Origin: an uncultured Eubacterium sp.
GTDB lineage: Bacteria > Bacillota > Clostridia > Lachnospirales > Lachnospiraceae
NCBI GenBank assembly: GCA_934338065.1
Contig: CAKRGX010000005.1
Location: 56,013 to 120,012, forward strand
Direction: 5' to 3'
DNA: 64,000 nucleotides
Positions 1 to 8,883 of this stretch are shown piece by piece. Each line of letters begins with the position of its first letter. The first letter of the stretch is position 1. The notes under the pieces were generated by a model. The model saw only the letters and a program-made list of their open reading frames with translations, searched no databases and was not told where the DNA came from. A program made the translations under genes and the position numbers.

Positions 1-677
1 GTACCTCTTCTACTAACCCCTCCTGAACCATCTGATCCACCCGGTGATTGATTCTGTCATATAATTTCTGCCTTGGCAGCTCAAGCACAAGATAAAGAAA
101 TTGATAGGGAGATTCTTTTTGTCGTTCTTTCTCATTATGCACCGAAAACTTCTGACCTGTAAAATGATAATATTCAAGAGCACGGATCACCCGTTTTACA
201 TTGTTGGGATGGATCTGATCTGCTGATTCCGGATCCTCTTTCCGCAATCTTTCATGAAGTTTCTCAATTCCATGTTTTTTTGCAAATTGTTCCATTTCCT
301 CACGAAACCCATCTTGCTCCTGATTTTCCGTAAAAGAGATATCATACAAGACAGACTGAATATAAAATCCTGTTCCACCTACCAGCATAGGTATCTTCCC
401 GCGTTCATAAATGTCTGCCATATACTTTTTTGCTCTTTTTTGAAAAATCGTTACATTAAATTCTTCGTCAGGTTCAAACTCATCTATCATATAATGCGGA
501 ATTCCTTGCATTTCCTGCGGTTTTATTTTTGCTGTTCCTATATTCATTTTCCGGTATACCTGCATGGAATCCGCTGAAATAATTTCTCCTCCAATTGATT
601 TTGCCAATTGAAGGGAAGTTTCTGTTTTTCCTACTGCTGTTGGCCCTGTCAATATAATTAAAGGTTTCTTTTTCATA
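1..677 (-). CDS. miaA: tRNA dimethylallyltransferase MiaA (3' end cut by window edge)
   Basis: Transfers a dimethylallyl group to N6 of A37 in tRNAs that read U-starting codons. The reverse-strand reading begins at the ATG at 677 and stays open for about 225 codons to the window edge, so the C-terminal part is missing by truncation, not by mutation. The N-terminus has the P-loop GPTAVGKT, followed by the conserved SADSMQVYRKM segment and a GGTGFYI motif near residue 90, all typical of MiaA (family length about 310). It is the last visible gene of a mutS-mutL-miaA run, with 29 bases between the mutL stop and its start. This order is common in Clostridia. Confidence 0.95.
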
Positions 678-706
678 ACTCTCCCAAATTCTTGGCGTGT
701 CCGCCG

Positions 707-2521
707 TTAAATAATTCTCTTAAATTTTTTCTCTAATTCATGCTTGCTCATCGATATTGTCGTTGGTCTGCCGTGAGGACAGTGATATGGCTGATCCATC
801 TGGAGCATCTGTTCGATCAGATGTTTCGCTTCTGCAAATGTCAGCATATGGTTCCCCTTAACTGCCGCTTTACATGCCATAGTTGCACAATGATCCAGTA
901 CTAGTTCCGGTTTATCCGGATGCCCTTCCTGCATGAAACTATCCAGCATTTCTAAAAACAATTCCTTTGAAGCGAGATTCAAAAAATCTGCCGGAACACC
1001 TGTGATCAAATAATCACGATCTCCAAAACTTTCCATGCGGAAACCTATTTTTTCAAAAACCTGTTTATATTGTTGTAAAACTTCTATTTCCCGTCCGGAA
1101 AGTGAAACGACGATCGGAGCAATCAATTCCTGGGACAACCCATCTTTTTCGCGAAGTTGTTTCATCAGTTTTTCATACAAGACTTTTTCATGCGCTGCAT
1201 GCTGATCGATCAGAAGTAATTCATTTTCATATTCAATAATCCAATAGGTATCAAATACCTGACCTATCATACGAAATTGTGGCACATCAGAAATAATCTG
1301 CTCATCATTTTTTAAATCTATCTGGGTATATGCCGGTTCCACAACAGCAGTCCGCTGCAGACCGGAAAACGGTGCCTCTCTTATTTCCTGTGGCTGGACA
1401 GGTATTTCCTGCGTCACAGGAAGTAATTCCTGGCGATTTATCTCAAATGGCTCTGGCCGCTTTTTTGTCTCTTTATCCGTAAATGGTATTTTTTTTGTTT
1501 CTTTTCCATCATCCGAAAGAGTTACCTCTGGTATAAGATTACTTTCTTTCAAAGCAGTGTAAATTGTATGATAAAAAATATCGTACACTTCCTGCTGATT
1601 TGTAAATCTTACTTCCATCTTGGTCGGATGAACATTTACATCCAGATAACTGCTGTCTATCGTTAATTCAAGCGCCACAAAGGGATAACGGTGATTCATT
1701 AAAAATTCTTTGTATGCCTGTTCGATTGCACCGGTTATAACAGGAGTTTTAATATACCTGCCGTTTACAAAATAATTCATAAAAGTCCGGTTTCCTCTCG
1801 ACAAAACAGGTTTACCAATAAATCCGGTGAGTTTCATTCCAGCGGATTCACAAGAAACAGGCAGCACATTCTTTGTTGTATCCGGTCCATAATGATAATA
1901 AATATTGGTCTTGACATTACCATCCCCTGAAGTCTGGAATTTGTTTCTGCCGTCTGCAATAAAGGAAAACCGGATATCCGCATGGGCAAGTGAATAGCGC
2001 TGTACTAATTCATGAATATAATTGCCTTCGGTTGTTTTTGATTTCAGAAATTTTCTCCGGGCAGGTGTATTATAAAACAAATTTCTAACGATAAATGTCG
2101 TTCCTTCCGGACAGCCTACCTGTTCCCAGGCTATTTCTTTGCCACCATGAATCTCATATCTCGTTCCAACAAATTCTTCCTGTTGTTTTGTTATCAATTC
2201 AACCTGTGCTACAGCAGCTATACTTGACAAAGCCTCTCCACGAAATCCAAGACTGTTAACCGTCAATAAATCTTCCATCGTCCGGATTTTACTCGTTGCA
2301 TGACGAAGAAAGGCTGTTTTTATCTCATCCTTAGCAATTCCGGAACCATTGTCCGTTATGCGGATAAAAGAAATACCGCCTTCTTTGATCTCAATTGTAA
2401 TTGCTGTAGCCCCTGCATCAAGAGCATTTTCAATCAATTCTTTTACAACTGCCATTGGCCGTTCAATCACTTCTCCGGCTGCAATCTGATTAATGGTCTT
2501 CTGATCTAATACTTGTATCAT
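707..2521 (-). CDS. mutL: DNA mismatch repair protein MutL
   Basis: MutL couples mismatch recognition by MutS to strand incision. The start at 2521 is chosen because GAGGA lies 5 bases upstream and the protein then opens with IQVLDQKTINQIAAGEVIERP-like sequence. Longer in-frame starts sit inside or ahead of the ribosome site. The 604-residue product has an N-terminal GHKL ATPase (ENALDAGA, DNGSGI, GFRGEAL). The C-terminal dimerisation domain carries the metal-binding endonuclease motif DQHAAHEKVLYE near residue 437, plus ACKAAVKGN and CPHGRPT elements. It is therefore a latent endonuclease-type MutL, as expected outside the MutH lineages. It lies 72 bases downstream of mutS. Confidence 0.97.
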   Translation of the reverse strand: MIQVLDQKTINQIAAGEVIERPMAVVKELIENALDAGATAITIEIKEGGISFIRITDNGSGIAKDEIKTAFLRHATSKIRTMEDLLTVNSLGFRGEALSSIAAVAQVELITKQQEEFVGTRYEIHGGKEIAWEQVGCPEGTTFIVRNLFYNTPARRKFLKSKTTEGNYIHELVQRYSLAHADIRFSFIADGRNKFQTSGDGNVKTNIYYHYGPDTTKNVLPVSCESAGMKLTGFIGKPVLSRGNRTFMNYFVNGRYIKTPVITGAIEQAYKEFLMNHRYPFVALELTIDSSYLDVNVHPTKMEVRFTNQQEVYDIFYHTIYTALKESNLIPEVTLSDDGKETKKIPFTDKETKKRPEPFEINRQELLPVTQEIPVQPQEIREAPFSGLQRTAVVEPAYTQIDLKNDEQIISDVPQFRMIGQVFDTYWIIEYENELLLIDQHAAHEKVLYEKLMKQLREKDGLSQELIAPIVVSLSGREIEVLQQYKQVFEKIGFRMESFGDRDYLITGVPADFLNLASKELFLEMLDSFMQEGHPDKPELVLDHCATMACKAAVKGNHMLTFAEAKHLIEQMLQMDQPYHCPHGRPTTISMSKHELEKKFKRII

Positions 2522-2593
2522 ACAAATCCTCATTTCCCGGCAGGATATCGCAAAAAACAAACAAAGTTTGTTCTATCAAGGCAATTTTTCACA

Positions 2594-5224
2594 CTACCAT
2601 CGCTCTTTTAATTGATTCTGCCACTTATACACAAGATTCATTGCATCTATCGGTGTAACATTTGTAAGGTTAATGTCCCGCAGTTCAAATAAAATATCAT
2701 CTGTCTTGTTGCTGCCCATGGTGTCAAAAATAGACAACTGTGTCATCTCCTTCGAGTCTTTTGACGCCGATATTTCCTCAAATGAAATTGAAGTATCATT
2801 GTTCTGAGATTCCATATGATCAGCAATTTCTCTGGCACGCAAAAGAACCTCATCCGGGACACCGGCAAGCCTTGCTACCTGGATACCATAACTCCGGTCC
2901 GCTCCACCTTTGACAATTTTGCGTAGAAATACAATATTCTCCCCATCTTCTTTTACTGCGATACAGTAATTTTGCACACCATCTAATTTTCCTTCCAACT
3001 CGGTCAGTTCATGATAATGTGTAGCAAATAATGTCTTGGCTCCGATTTTTTTCTTATCTACAATATGCTCAACAACCGCCCATGCAATACTTAATCCATC
3101 AAATGTACTCGTTCCACGCCCAATCTCATCTAAAATGATCAGACTGTCTTTCGTTGCATTATGTAAAATGTTAGCCACTTCCGTCATTTCAACCATAAAA
3201 GTACTTTGACCACTAGCCAGATCATCGGAAGCGCCCACTCGTGTAAAAATACGGTCAACCAGCGAGATATCTGCACTCTCTGCTGGTACAAAACTTCCAA
3301 TCTGCGCCATCAGAACAATCAGAGCCGTTTGCCTCATGTAAGTAGACTTACCAGCCATATTAGGACCGGTAATGATAACAACCCGGTGAGTATCTTCATC
3401 CAAAAAAGTATCATTGGCAACAAACATATCATGTTCCAACATATTTTCTATAACCGGATGACGTCCACTTTTGATGGAAACAACTCCTTTATGATTGATA
3501 ACCGGCCGGACAAAATGATTATGTTCCGCAACATAGGCAAGGGACGCAAGCATATCAATATTGGCTATTGCTGTTGCCGTCTGCTGGATTCTTGTCATTT
3601 GCTCAAAGATTTTATCCCGCAGTTCACAAAAAACAGCATATTCTAACTGATAAAGCCGGTCTTCTGCTCCCAATATGACATCTTCCATTTCCTTTAGCTC
3701 CGCCGTTGTATATCGCTCTGCATTCGTAAGCGTCTGTTTACGCGTCCAATCCTCCGGCACAAGATCAATAAAGGATTTTGTCACTTCCAGATAATAGCCA
3801 AATACCTTATTATATTTGATTCGTAAATTCTTGATACCTGTTTTCTCTTTTTCTCTTGCCTCTAGTTCTGCCAGCCAGTCTTTTCCTTCCGTCTTGGCAT
3901 TGCGCAGACGGTCAATCTCCTCCTGATACCCTGTTTTAATGATACCACCTTCACGCAGACTAATCGGTGGTTCTTCTACAATCGCATCATGAATCAACTG
4001 ATATATGTCTTCCAGCGGATCCAGTTGTTCATATAGATCATGAAATAATTTTGCTTTAAAATTACCACACAAAAAACGGATATGTGGCAACATCTCCAAT
4101 GAAGACTCTAATGCGATCATATCTCTCGGATTAACGGTTTTATAGCTTATCTTACTCAAAAGACGTTCCAGATCATAGACCGGGTTCAAATATTCCCGTA
4201 ATTCTTCCCTTGTTATAATATTGTCATTTAACTCCTCAATTACATCATAGCGTTCTATGATCTGCTGTTCATCGATCAATGGCTGTTCAATACATGTGCG
4301 GAGTTTTCTTGCCCCCATAGCTGTTTTGGTTTTATCCAGAATCCACAGAAGAGAACCTCTCTTTTGTTTTTCGCGAAGAGTCTCTACTAACTCCAGATTT
4401 CTTCTTGTATTACGATCTAGCAACATGTATTTTCCTGTATGGTAAGGCTGCAGATGCGAAATATGTGCCAAAGAACATTTCTGTGTTTCTTCCAGATACT
4501 GCATGACACATCCTGCGGCAACAACACCAAGTGAGTATTCCTGTAAACCAAGACCATCTAATGAATTTATATGAAAATGATGACACAACGAACGTTTACA
4601 ATTTTCTTCATCAAAATACCTCGGTTCCAATGCGGAAATTGCAATACCAAGTCGCTCACTCAGATCAGTAAGATCTGCTCCACTAATATAAAATGAATCA
4701 TTGCAAATAATTTCCGCCGGCATATATTTATTAATCTCATCAAGCAATTTACCAAGTGAATCTACTTCTGTCAAAAAATACTCTCCTGTAGTCACATCAA
4801 CAACGGAAAGTCCGAAAATCTGATTAAGCGATACTATTCCCATCAAATAGTTATTCCGTGTTTCATCGAGAGAAGAAGTAAAACAATTTGTCCCCGGTGT
4901 TACTATGCGTGTCACTTCACGTTTCACTAATCCTTTTGCCTGCTTAGGATCTTCCACCTGTTCGCAAATAGCTACTTTATAACCTTTTTCGACCAGACGG
5001 TTAATATATCCCTCCGCAGAATGAAACGGGACACCACACATGGGTGCCCGCTCCTTTAAACCACAACTCTTACCGGTCAGAGTAAGTTCTAATTCTTTTG
5101 TGACGCATAATGCGTCCTCAAAAAACATTTCATAAAAATCCCCTAAACGGTAAAATAAAATACAGTCTTTATATTGTTTTTTTGTCTCCATGTATTGCTG
5201 CATCATGGGTGTCAACTGTTCCAT
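2594..5224 (-). CDS. mutS: DNA mismatch repair protein MutS
   Basis: Recognises base mismatches and small loops and signals to MutL. The 876 residues match the MutS1 family length. The mismatch-reading Phe-x-Glu lies in GDFYEMF (residues 28-34). The C-terminal ABC-type ATPase has Walker A GPNMAGKST near residue 620, DEIGRGTSTFDG, and the ATHYHEL switch. An AGGTAA ribosome site precedes the ATG. The gene begins only 28 bases after the stop of the SH3 membrane protein, with no terminator between them, so the two are probably co-transcribed. Confidence 0.98.
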   Translation of the reverse strand: MEQLTPMMQQYMETKKQYKDCILFYRLGDFYEMFFEDALCVTKELELTLTGKSCGLKERAPMCGVPFHSAEGYINRLVEKGYKVAICEQVEDPKQAKGLVKREVTRIVTPGTNCFTSSLDETRNNYLMGIVSLNQIFGLSVVDVTTGEYFLTEVDSLGKLLDEINKYMPAEIICNDSFYISGADLTDLSERLGIAISALEPRYFDEENCKRSLCHHFHINSLDGLGLQEYSLGVVAAGCVMQYLEETQKCSLAHISHLQPYHTGKYMLLDRNTRRNLELVETLREKQKRGSLLWILDKTKTAMGARKLRTCIEQPLIDEQQIIERYDVIEELNDNIITREELREYLNPVYDLERLLSKISYKTVNPRDMIALESSLEMLPHIRFLCGNFKAKLFHDLYEQLDPLEDIYQLIHDAIVEEPPISLREGGIIKTGYQEEIDRLRNAKTEGKDWLAELEAREKEKTGIKNLRIKYNKVFGYYLEVTKSFIDLVPEDWTRKQTLTNAERYTTAELKEMEDVILGAEDRLYQLEYAVFCELRDKIFEQMTRIQQTATAIANIDMLASLAYVAEHNHFVRPVINHKGVVSIKSGRHPVIENMLEHDMFVANDTFLDEDTHRVVIITGPNMAGKSTYMRQTALIVLMAQIGSFVPAESADISLVDRIFTRVGASDDLASGQSTFMVEMTEVANILHNATKDSLIILDEIGRGTSTFDGLSIAWAVVEHIVDKKKIGAKTLFATHYHELTELEGKLDGVQNYCIAVKEDGENIVFLRKIVKGGADRSYGIQVARLAGVPDEVLLRAREIADHMESQNNDTSISFEEISASKDSKEMTQLSIFDTMGSNKTDDILFELRDINLTNVTPIDAMNLVYKWQNQLKERW

Positions 5225-5252
5225 TTGTTATGTTACCTCGCTTCACATTTGT

Positions 5253-6050
5253 CTACTGTTCAGCAGCAGTATTTTCGCCCGGTGTCGGCTCTGTTGTCGG
5301 TTTTTCCTGTGGTTTTTCCTGTGGCTTTTCAGTCGGTTCCGGTGTTGCCGGACGTTCTGTAGGTGCCACTGTCGGCTCCGGTGTTACAACATTATTCTGC
5401 GTTGGTTTAGCAGTTGCTGCCGGTCTTGGCGTTTTCGTTGGCTTTGGCGTCTTTGCAGCTTTCGGTGTTTTCACCGGTTTTGCTGTCTTAGCCGGTTTGG
5501 CAGTTCTTGTTACCGGTGCCGTGGTCGGACGAGGAGCAACCGTCTCTATCGGTTTTGGCTTCTCTGTCGATAAATACATCGCATTAATATAACCATTTAC
5601 ACCATTATATTCAACTTCCATCCATTCCTTATCATGCAGTTTGATAAAGGTCAGCTTCTGTCCCATCGGAACCTTAACAACAACCGAAGATGTCAGCGAA
5701 GCTTCCGAACGCATATTGACCGTAGTTGTTGTATATCCTTCCTTGGCATTTACAAGTTCCTCATCAATATCAGCTCCAAAGTCTTCTTCTGTTTCTACCA
5801 CATTACCATCCGGTGTAGCTACCGGTTCCGGTGTTTCAGAAACAGTCAGTGCACCTTCCGTAACAGATGAAGCGTTTGCTTCTTCATCTGTAATCACATT
5901 ATTATCAAAATAGGTAATATTTACATAATATCCTATACCGATCACTAAAGCCAGGGAAAGTATAACACTAATTCCAAACATACTTGTTTCAAACACACGA
6001 TGTTCAGAACTTAACATCTTGGCAAAAAAACCTTTTTTTTCTTTCTTCAT
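5253..6050 (-). CDS. Membrane-anchored SH3-domain protein, divergent from lexA
   Basis: Not a named family I can assign. The 265-residue product has a short basic cytoplasmic head, one membrane segment (about residues 25-45, N-in/C-out), then an acidic linker. A bacterial SH3 domain follows at about residues 110-165 (VNMRSEASLTSSVVVKVPMG, WMEVEYNGVNGYIN), a fold often used to bind peptidoglycan. The last 100 residues are a Pro/Thr/Lys tail of short TPKP-like repeats, as in wall-spanning stalks. It is divergent from lexA across a region with two SOS boxes and is followed 28 bases later by mutS. That position matches yneA in Bacillus (single TM plus LysM, SOS division inhibitor), but a shared role here is inference. 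Confidence 0.8.
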   Translation of the reverse strand: MKKEKKGFFAKMLSSEHRVFETSMFGISVILSLALVIGIGYYVNITYFDNNVITDEEANASSVTEGALTVSETPEPVATPDGNVVETEEDFGADIDEELVNAKEGYTTTTVNMRSEASLTSSVVVKVPMGQKLTFIKLHDKEWMEVEYNGVNGYINAMYLSTEKPKPIETVAPRPTTAPVTRTAKPAKTAKPVKTPKAAKTPKPTKTPRPAATAKPTQNNVVTPEPTVAPTERPATPEPTEKPQEKPQEKPTTEPTPGENTAAEQ

Positions 6051-6086
6051 TCCTATTTACACTCCTTACTTTTTATGTCTTTGTCT

Positions 6087-6115
6087 ATTATAACCATTCT
6101 GACCTCATTTGTCTA
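6087..6115 (-). promoter_or_regulatory. Promoter for the SH3 protein-mutS-mutL unit
   Basis: On the minus strand TAGACA (6110-6115) and TATAAT (6087-6092) are separated by 17 bases. Transcription would start near 6080, about 30 bases before the SH3 gene. The -35 box lies 29 bases from the nearest SOS box, so LexA control is possible but not shown by overlap. Confidence 0.65.
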
Positions 6116-6144
6116 TGAAAAATATTGAATTTTGTAGAATTTAC

Positions 6145-6158
6145 CGAACATTCGTTTG
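6145..6158. promoter_or_regulatory. LexA (SOS) box 1
   Basis: CGAACATTCGTTTG matches the Firmicutes SOS box CGAAC-N4-GTTYG. It overlaps the lexA -35 hexamer (6156-6161), so bound LexA should block its own promoter. Confidence 0.85.
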
Positions 6159-6184
6159 ACACGATATGTATATTATGATATATT
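6156..6184 (+). promoter_or_regulatory. lexA promoter
   Basis: TTGACA (6156-6161) and TATATT (6179-6184) are separated by 17 bases. The first SOS box overlaps the -35 and the second lies just downstream of the -10, a clear autoregulatory layout. Confidence 0.8.
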
Positions 6185-6195
6185 AGAAAAGAAAG

Positions 6196-6209
6196 CAAAC
6201 AGTTGTTTG
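6196..6209. promoter_or_regulatory. LexA (SOS) box 2
   Basis: CAAACAGTTGTTTG, extended to GCAAAC-N4-GTTTGC at 6195-6210, has perfect 6-base arms and departs from the consensus by one position in each half. It sits at or just past the expected lexA transcription start. Confidence 0.7.
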
Positions 6210-6239
6210 CATAAAATGTATTATTGAGGAGGAATATTT

Positions 6240-6854
6240 ATGGGAAATGGCAGAATTTCCGCCAAACAATCCGAAATTCTGGAATATATCAAAGATCAGA
6301 TATTAGAGAAAGGTTATCCGCCTGCAGTTCGTGAGATATGCGCGGCGGTTCATTTAAAATCAACCTCTTCTGTCCATTCACATTTGGAAACGCTGGAAAA
6401 AAATGGTTACATTCGTCGTGACCCGACAAAGCCCCGCGCTATTGAGATTGTTGATGATGACTTTAATCTTCAGAGAAGAGAGATGCGAAACATTCCTCTT
6501 CTTGGCAATGTTGCTGCCGGGCAGCCGCTTTTTGCCGAACAAAATATCGAGACCTATTTTCCTATGCTTGCTGATGAACTTCCGGCTGGTGATCTGTTTA
6601 TGCTTAACGTTCGCGGAGAAAGCATGATCAATGCCGGTATCTATGATGGTGACAAAATTATTGTACAGCAGACATCGATTGCAAGAAATGGAGATATTGT
6701 TGTTGCTCTGATCGAAGATTCTGCGACAGTAAAAACTTACTACAAAGAAGAAGGCAGATATCGTTTGCAGCCGGAAAATGACAGTATGGAACCGATCTAC
6801 GTCAACGAAGTACTCATTCTTGGCAAAGTGATCGGACTCTTCCGTTTTATGTAG
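6240..6854 (+). CDS. lexA: LexA, SOS repressor and self-cleaving protease
   Basis: Represses DNA-damage genes until RecA filaments trigger its self-cleavage. At 204 residues it has family length. An N-terminal winged helix (SAKQSEILEYIKDQ, STSSVHSHL) is followed by the cleavage site A93-G94 (NVAAGQP), catalytic Ser128 in RGESMI and Lys165 in SATVKTY. Spacing of 35 and 37 residues between these equals that of E. coli LexA. AGGAGG at 6227-6232 precedes the ATG. The gene is monocistronic, with its own promoter, two SOS boxes and a terminator shared with the convergent rsfS operon. Confidence 0.98.
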   Translation: MGNGRISAKQSEILEYIKDQILEKGYPPAVREICAAVHLKSTSSVHSHLETLEKNGYIRRDPTKPRAIEIVDDDFNLQRREMRNIPLLGNVAAGQPLFAEQNIETYFPMLADELPAGDLFMLNVRGESMINAGIYDGDKIIVQQTSIARNGDIVVALIEDSATVKTYYKEEGRYRLQPENDSMEPIYVNEVLILGKVIGLFRFM

Positions 6855-6879
6855 TCCTGTATGGGATATTCTATAAGAA

Positions 6880-6917
6880 AAAATGACCCTGCAAGTGAAT
6901 CCCTGCAGGGTCATTTT
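6880..6917. terminator. Bidirectional terminator between lexA and rsfS
   Basis: A perfect 14-base stem (AAAATGACCCTGCA paired with TGCAGGGTCATTTT, loop 6894-6903) with T or A runs on both sides. It can end lexA transcripts on the plus strand and the rsfS operon on the minus strand. Confidence 0.85.
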
Positions 6918-6972
6918 AATCTTATAGAAAAGTTCATCTGCCAGGGGCACAGTTCCCAATCGCCTCTTTTAC

Positions 6973-7326
6973 TTACAACTCGTCCCTCAGCACTTTTTTA
7001 CCATCTTTCCAGATTCTTTCCAGATCATAAAACAATCGATCTTCTTTTGAAAAAACATGAATGATAACGTCCCCGTAGTCCATCAGAACCCATGATGAAT
7101 TTTTATTTCCTTCAATTCTTTTACTGCTAAAACCTGCCATACTCATTTTCTCATCAACAAGATCAATCATTGCATTTAACTGGTTTTGATTTCGTCCACT
7201 TGCTATAATAAGGTAATCAGCAATAACGGAGATTTCATCGATCTTTAATATTTCAATATCTTCTCCCAGTTTTTCATCCAGGGCATCATAAGCGATTTTT
7301 ACCATTTCTTTTGCTGTTTTGTTCAT
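6973..7326 (-). CDS. rsfS: Ribosome silencing factor RsfS
   Basis: RsfS binds L14 of the 50S subunit and blocks subunit joining when nutrients are scarce. The 117 residues show the family core: ADYLIIASGRN, a conserved SSWVLMDYGDVIIHVF segment and YDLERIW. It follows the NadD-YqeK gene by 7 bases and is the last gene of the long minus-strand translation operon, ending at the terminator at 6880-6917. The nadD-yqeK-rsfS order is conserved in Firmicutes. Confidence 0.95.
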   Translation of the reverse strand: MNKTAKEMVKIAYDALDEKLGEDIEILKIDEISVIADYLIIASGRNQNQLNAMIDLVDEKMSMAGFSSKRIEGNKNSSWVLMDYGDVIIHVFSKEDRLFYDLERIWKDGKKVLRDEL

Positions 7327-7333
7327 GCGATTC

Positions 7334-8542
7334 TTACTCCTTTCGATGTTTATAGTATTGGTAAGTTTGTAATGTCATTTCATCGATTAATTCATTACTT
7401 TTTTGCAAATATTGTACTGTATTTGTAAGGATCATCATCAATCCCTTATCCAGATCGCGGAAACATTCCCTGCGTATCTGTGCAAGAGAATATGGTATGC
7501 AATCCATTTTTCGTCTCGGCTCTATATAATCCGCAACATAAATAATTTTTTCCAACGTTGTCATATGTGGTTTGCCTGTTGTATGGCATTCAATGGCAGA
7601 ACAGACTTCTTTATCCTTTACACCATAGCGTTTTTTTGCCAGATATGCCCCAAGCTTGCCATGAATCAACGCCGGATTTTCTTTTTCCACCTTACTCAGA
7701 TGGATCTCATACTTTTGACACAACGCGATCATCTCAGAGGGAGTAAGATATTTTGCGCAATCGTGAAGAAGACCTGCCCGTCGGGCTCTTTTTTCATCTT
7801 CCTGATCTGTCATATGGCACGCTGCAAGATTAGCTGCCGTAACAGCTACCCCCAGTGTATGCATATATCTTTGTGGTCGGAGCGTTGCCTGCAGGCAGGC
7901 AAGCAGTTCCTTTTCCTTGCCGGTATCTTTTTTTATACAAGTTCCATAGAGCGAATGTAACTCAATATAATGTAACACCGTCTCTGGCAGATAACCCGCA
8001 ATAGATTCTCCCCGGGTCAGCCGGTTCCGTATCATCTCCGACGATATATCAATGGTTGGCATCCTGACCGGAAAAACTTCGGCATCGTACTGATCCGACA
8101 AATTCCTACAGCGTTGTGCAAGTTCCTCCTGTCCCATACTTCCACGAGATACTGACAGAATGGTACACATCCGGGCAATTTTCTCCGGATGACACCATTT
8201 TTCAAAGTCACACAAGGAATCTCCACCAAGGATAAAATAAAAGTGATCTTCCGGAAATTCATTTAAACATTGTTGTAACGTTTCACATGTATAAGTGACA
8301 CCTTCACGTTTTAATTCCATGTCTGAAAGAAAAAAATGTTTATAATCATCTATGGCAAACTGTATCATGCGGCTGCGATGCTCTTCCGAAACAATCTCCC
8401 GGCTATCCTTATGTGGTGGTATCTTCGATGGCATAAACCATACTTCGTCCAATCCGTACTGCTCATAAGCCGCCTCTGCCATCATTAGATGAGCATTATG
8501 AATAGGATTAAATGTGCCTCCCATAATACCAATTTTTTTCAC
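7334..8542 (-). CDS. nadD: Fused NadD (NaMN adenylyltransferase) and YqeK (HD-domain Ap4A hydrolase)
   Basis: Residues about 1-195 are NadD, which makes nicotinate adenine dinucleotide for NAD synthesis (GIMGGTFNP, DISSEMIR). Residues about 215-385 are a YqeK-type HD phosphohydrolase, a family that splits Ap4A symmetrically (HTLGVAV, GLLHDCAKYL, VADYIEPRRKMD). The two are separate neighbouring genes in Bacillus; here one 402-residue frame reads through. The start is the GTG at 8542, 8 bases after GGAG. The GTG at 8551 touches the ribosome site. The NadD nucleotide-binding motif is HNAH where HxGH is usual. Confidence 0.93.
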   Translation of the reverse strand: MKKIGIMGGTFNPIHNAHLMMAEAAYEQYGLDEVWFMPSKIPPHKDSREIVSEEHRSRMIQFAIDDYKHFFLSDMELKREGVTYTCETLQQCLNEFPEDHFYFILGGDSLCDFEKWCHPEKIARMCTILSVSRGSMGQEELAQRCRNLSDQYDAEVFPVRMPTIDISSEMIRNRLTRGESIAGYLPETVLHYIELHSLYGTCIKKDTGKEKELLACLQATLRPQRYMHTLGVAVTAANLAACHMTDQEDEKRARRAGLLHDCAKYLTPSEMIALCQKYEIHLSKVEKENPALIHGKLGAYLAKKRYGVKDKEVCSAIECHTTGKPHMTTLEKIIYVADYIEPRRKMDCIPYSLAQIRRECFRDLDKGLMMILTNTVQYLQKSNELIDEMTLQTYQYYKHRKE

Positions 8543-8547
8543 AGATA

Positions 8548-8859
8548 TCACTCCTGCTTTTTTTTCGCATCCGGCAATTCTATTTTATCCTTCTTTTTAG
8601 AATTTTCGCGATAAAGTACAATCTTTTTTCCAATCACCTGAACTACTTCGGCATGTGTTCTCTCTGCTAGAAGCTGACCAATATCTCTTGGATCGGCAAC
8701 ACAGTTTTTTAACACATGAATCTTAATAAGTTCTCTTGCTGTAAGTGCCTGGTCCACTGAAATCGTGATCTCCGGAGTGACAACCGCTTTCCCAATCTGC
8801 ATGATCGGATCTATCGTCATTGCCAGGCTTTTTAAATACGCACGCTGTTTGCTCGTCAT
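8548..8859 (-). CDS. yhbY: YhbY-family (CRM domain) ribosome-associated RNA-binding protein
   Basis: A small CRM-domain protein associated with 50S assembly. The core is LKSLAMTIDPIMQIGKAVVTPE, then LTARELIKIHVLKN and a GKKIVLYR end strand. The start at 8859 (103 residues) is chosen because GAGG lies 9 bases upstream. Two earlier in-frame ATGs overlap the ribosome site. The C-terminus has a short lysine-rich tail. It lies between obg (25-base gap) and the NadD-YqeK gene (5-base gap), the same order as yqeI and its neighbours in Firmicutes. Confidence 0.92.
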   Translation of the reverse strand: MTSKQRAYLKSLAMTIDPIMQIGKAVVTPEITISVDQALTARELIKIHVLKNCVADPRDIGQLLAERTHAEVVQVIGKKIVLYRENSKKKDKIELPDAKKKQE

Positions 8860-8883
8860 TTTAATCATCCTCATTATTTCACT

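Noticed and set aside
1..677. miaA as a pseudogene
   Set aside because: It is open and intact to the window edge; the missing end is truncation by the window.
5400..5560. CRISPR-like or tandem DNA repeat
   Set aside because: The short repeated codons encode a low-complexity Pro/Thr/Lys tail; spacing is irregular and there are no spacers.
5110..5592. Long plus-strand reading frames across the SH3 protein gene
   Set aside because: They lie opposite the Pro/Thr/Lys repeat tail and are composition artefacts with no ribosome site or recognisable domain.
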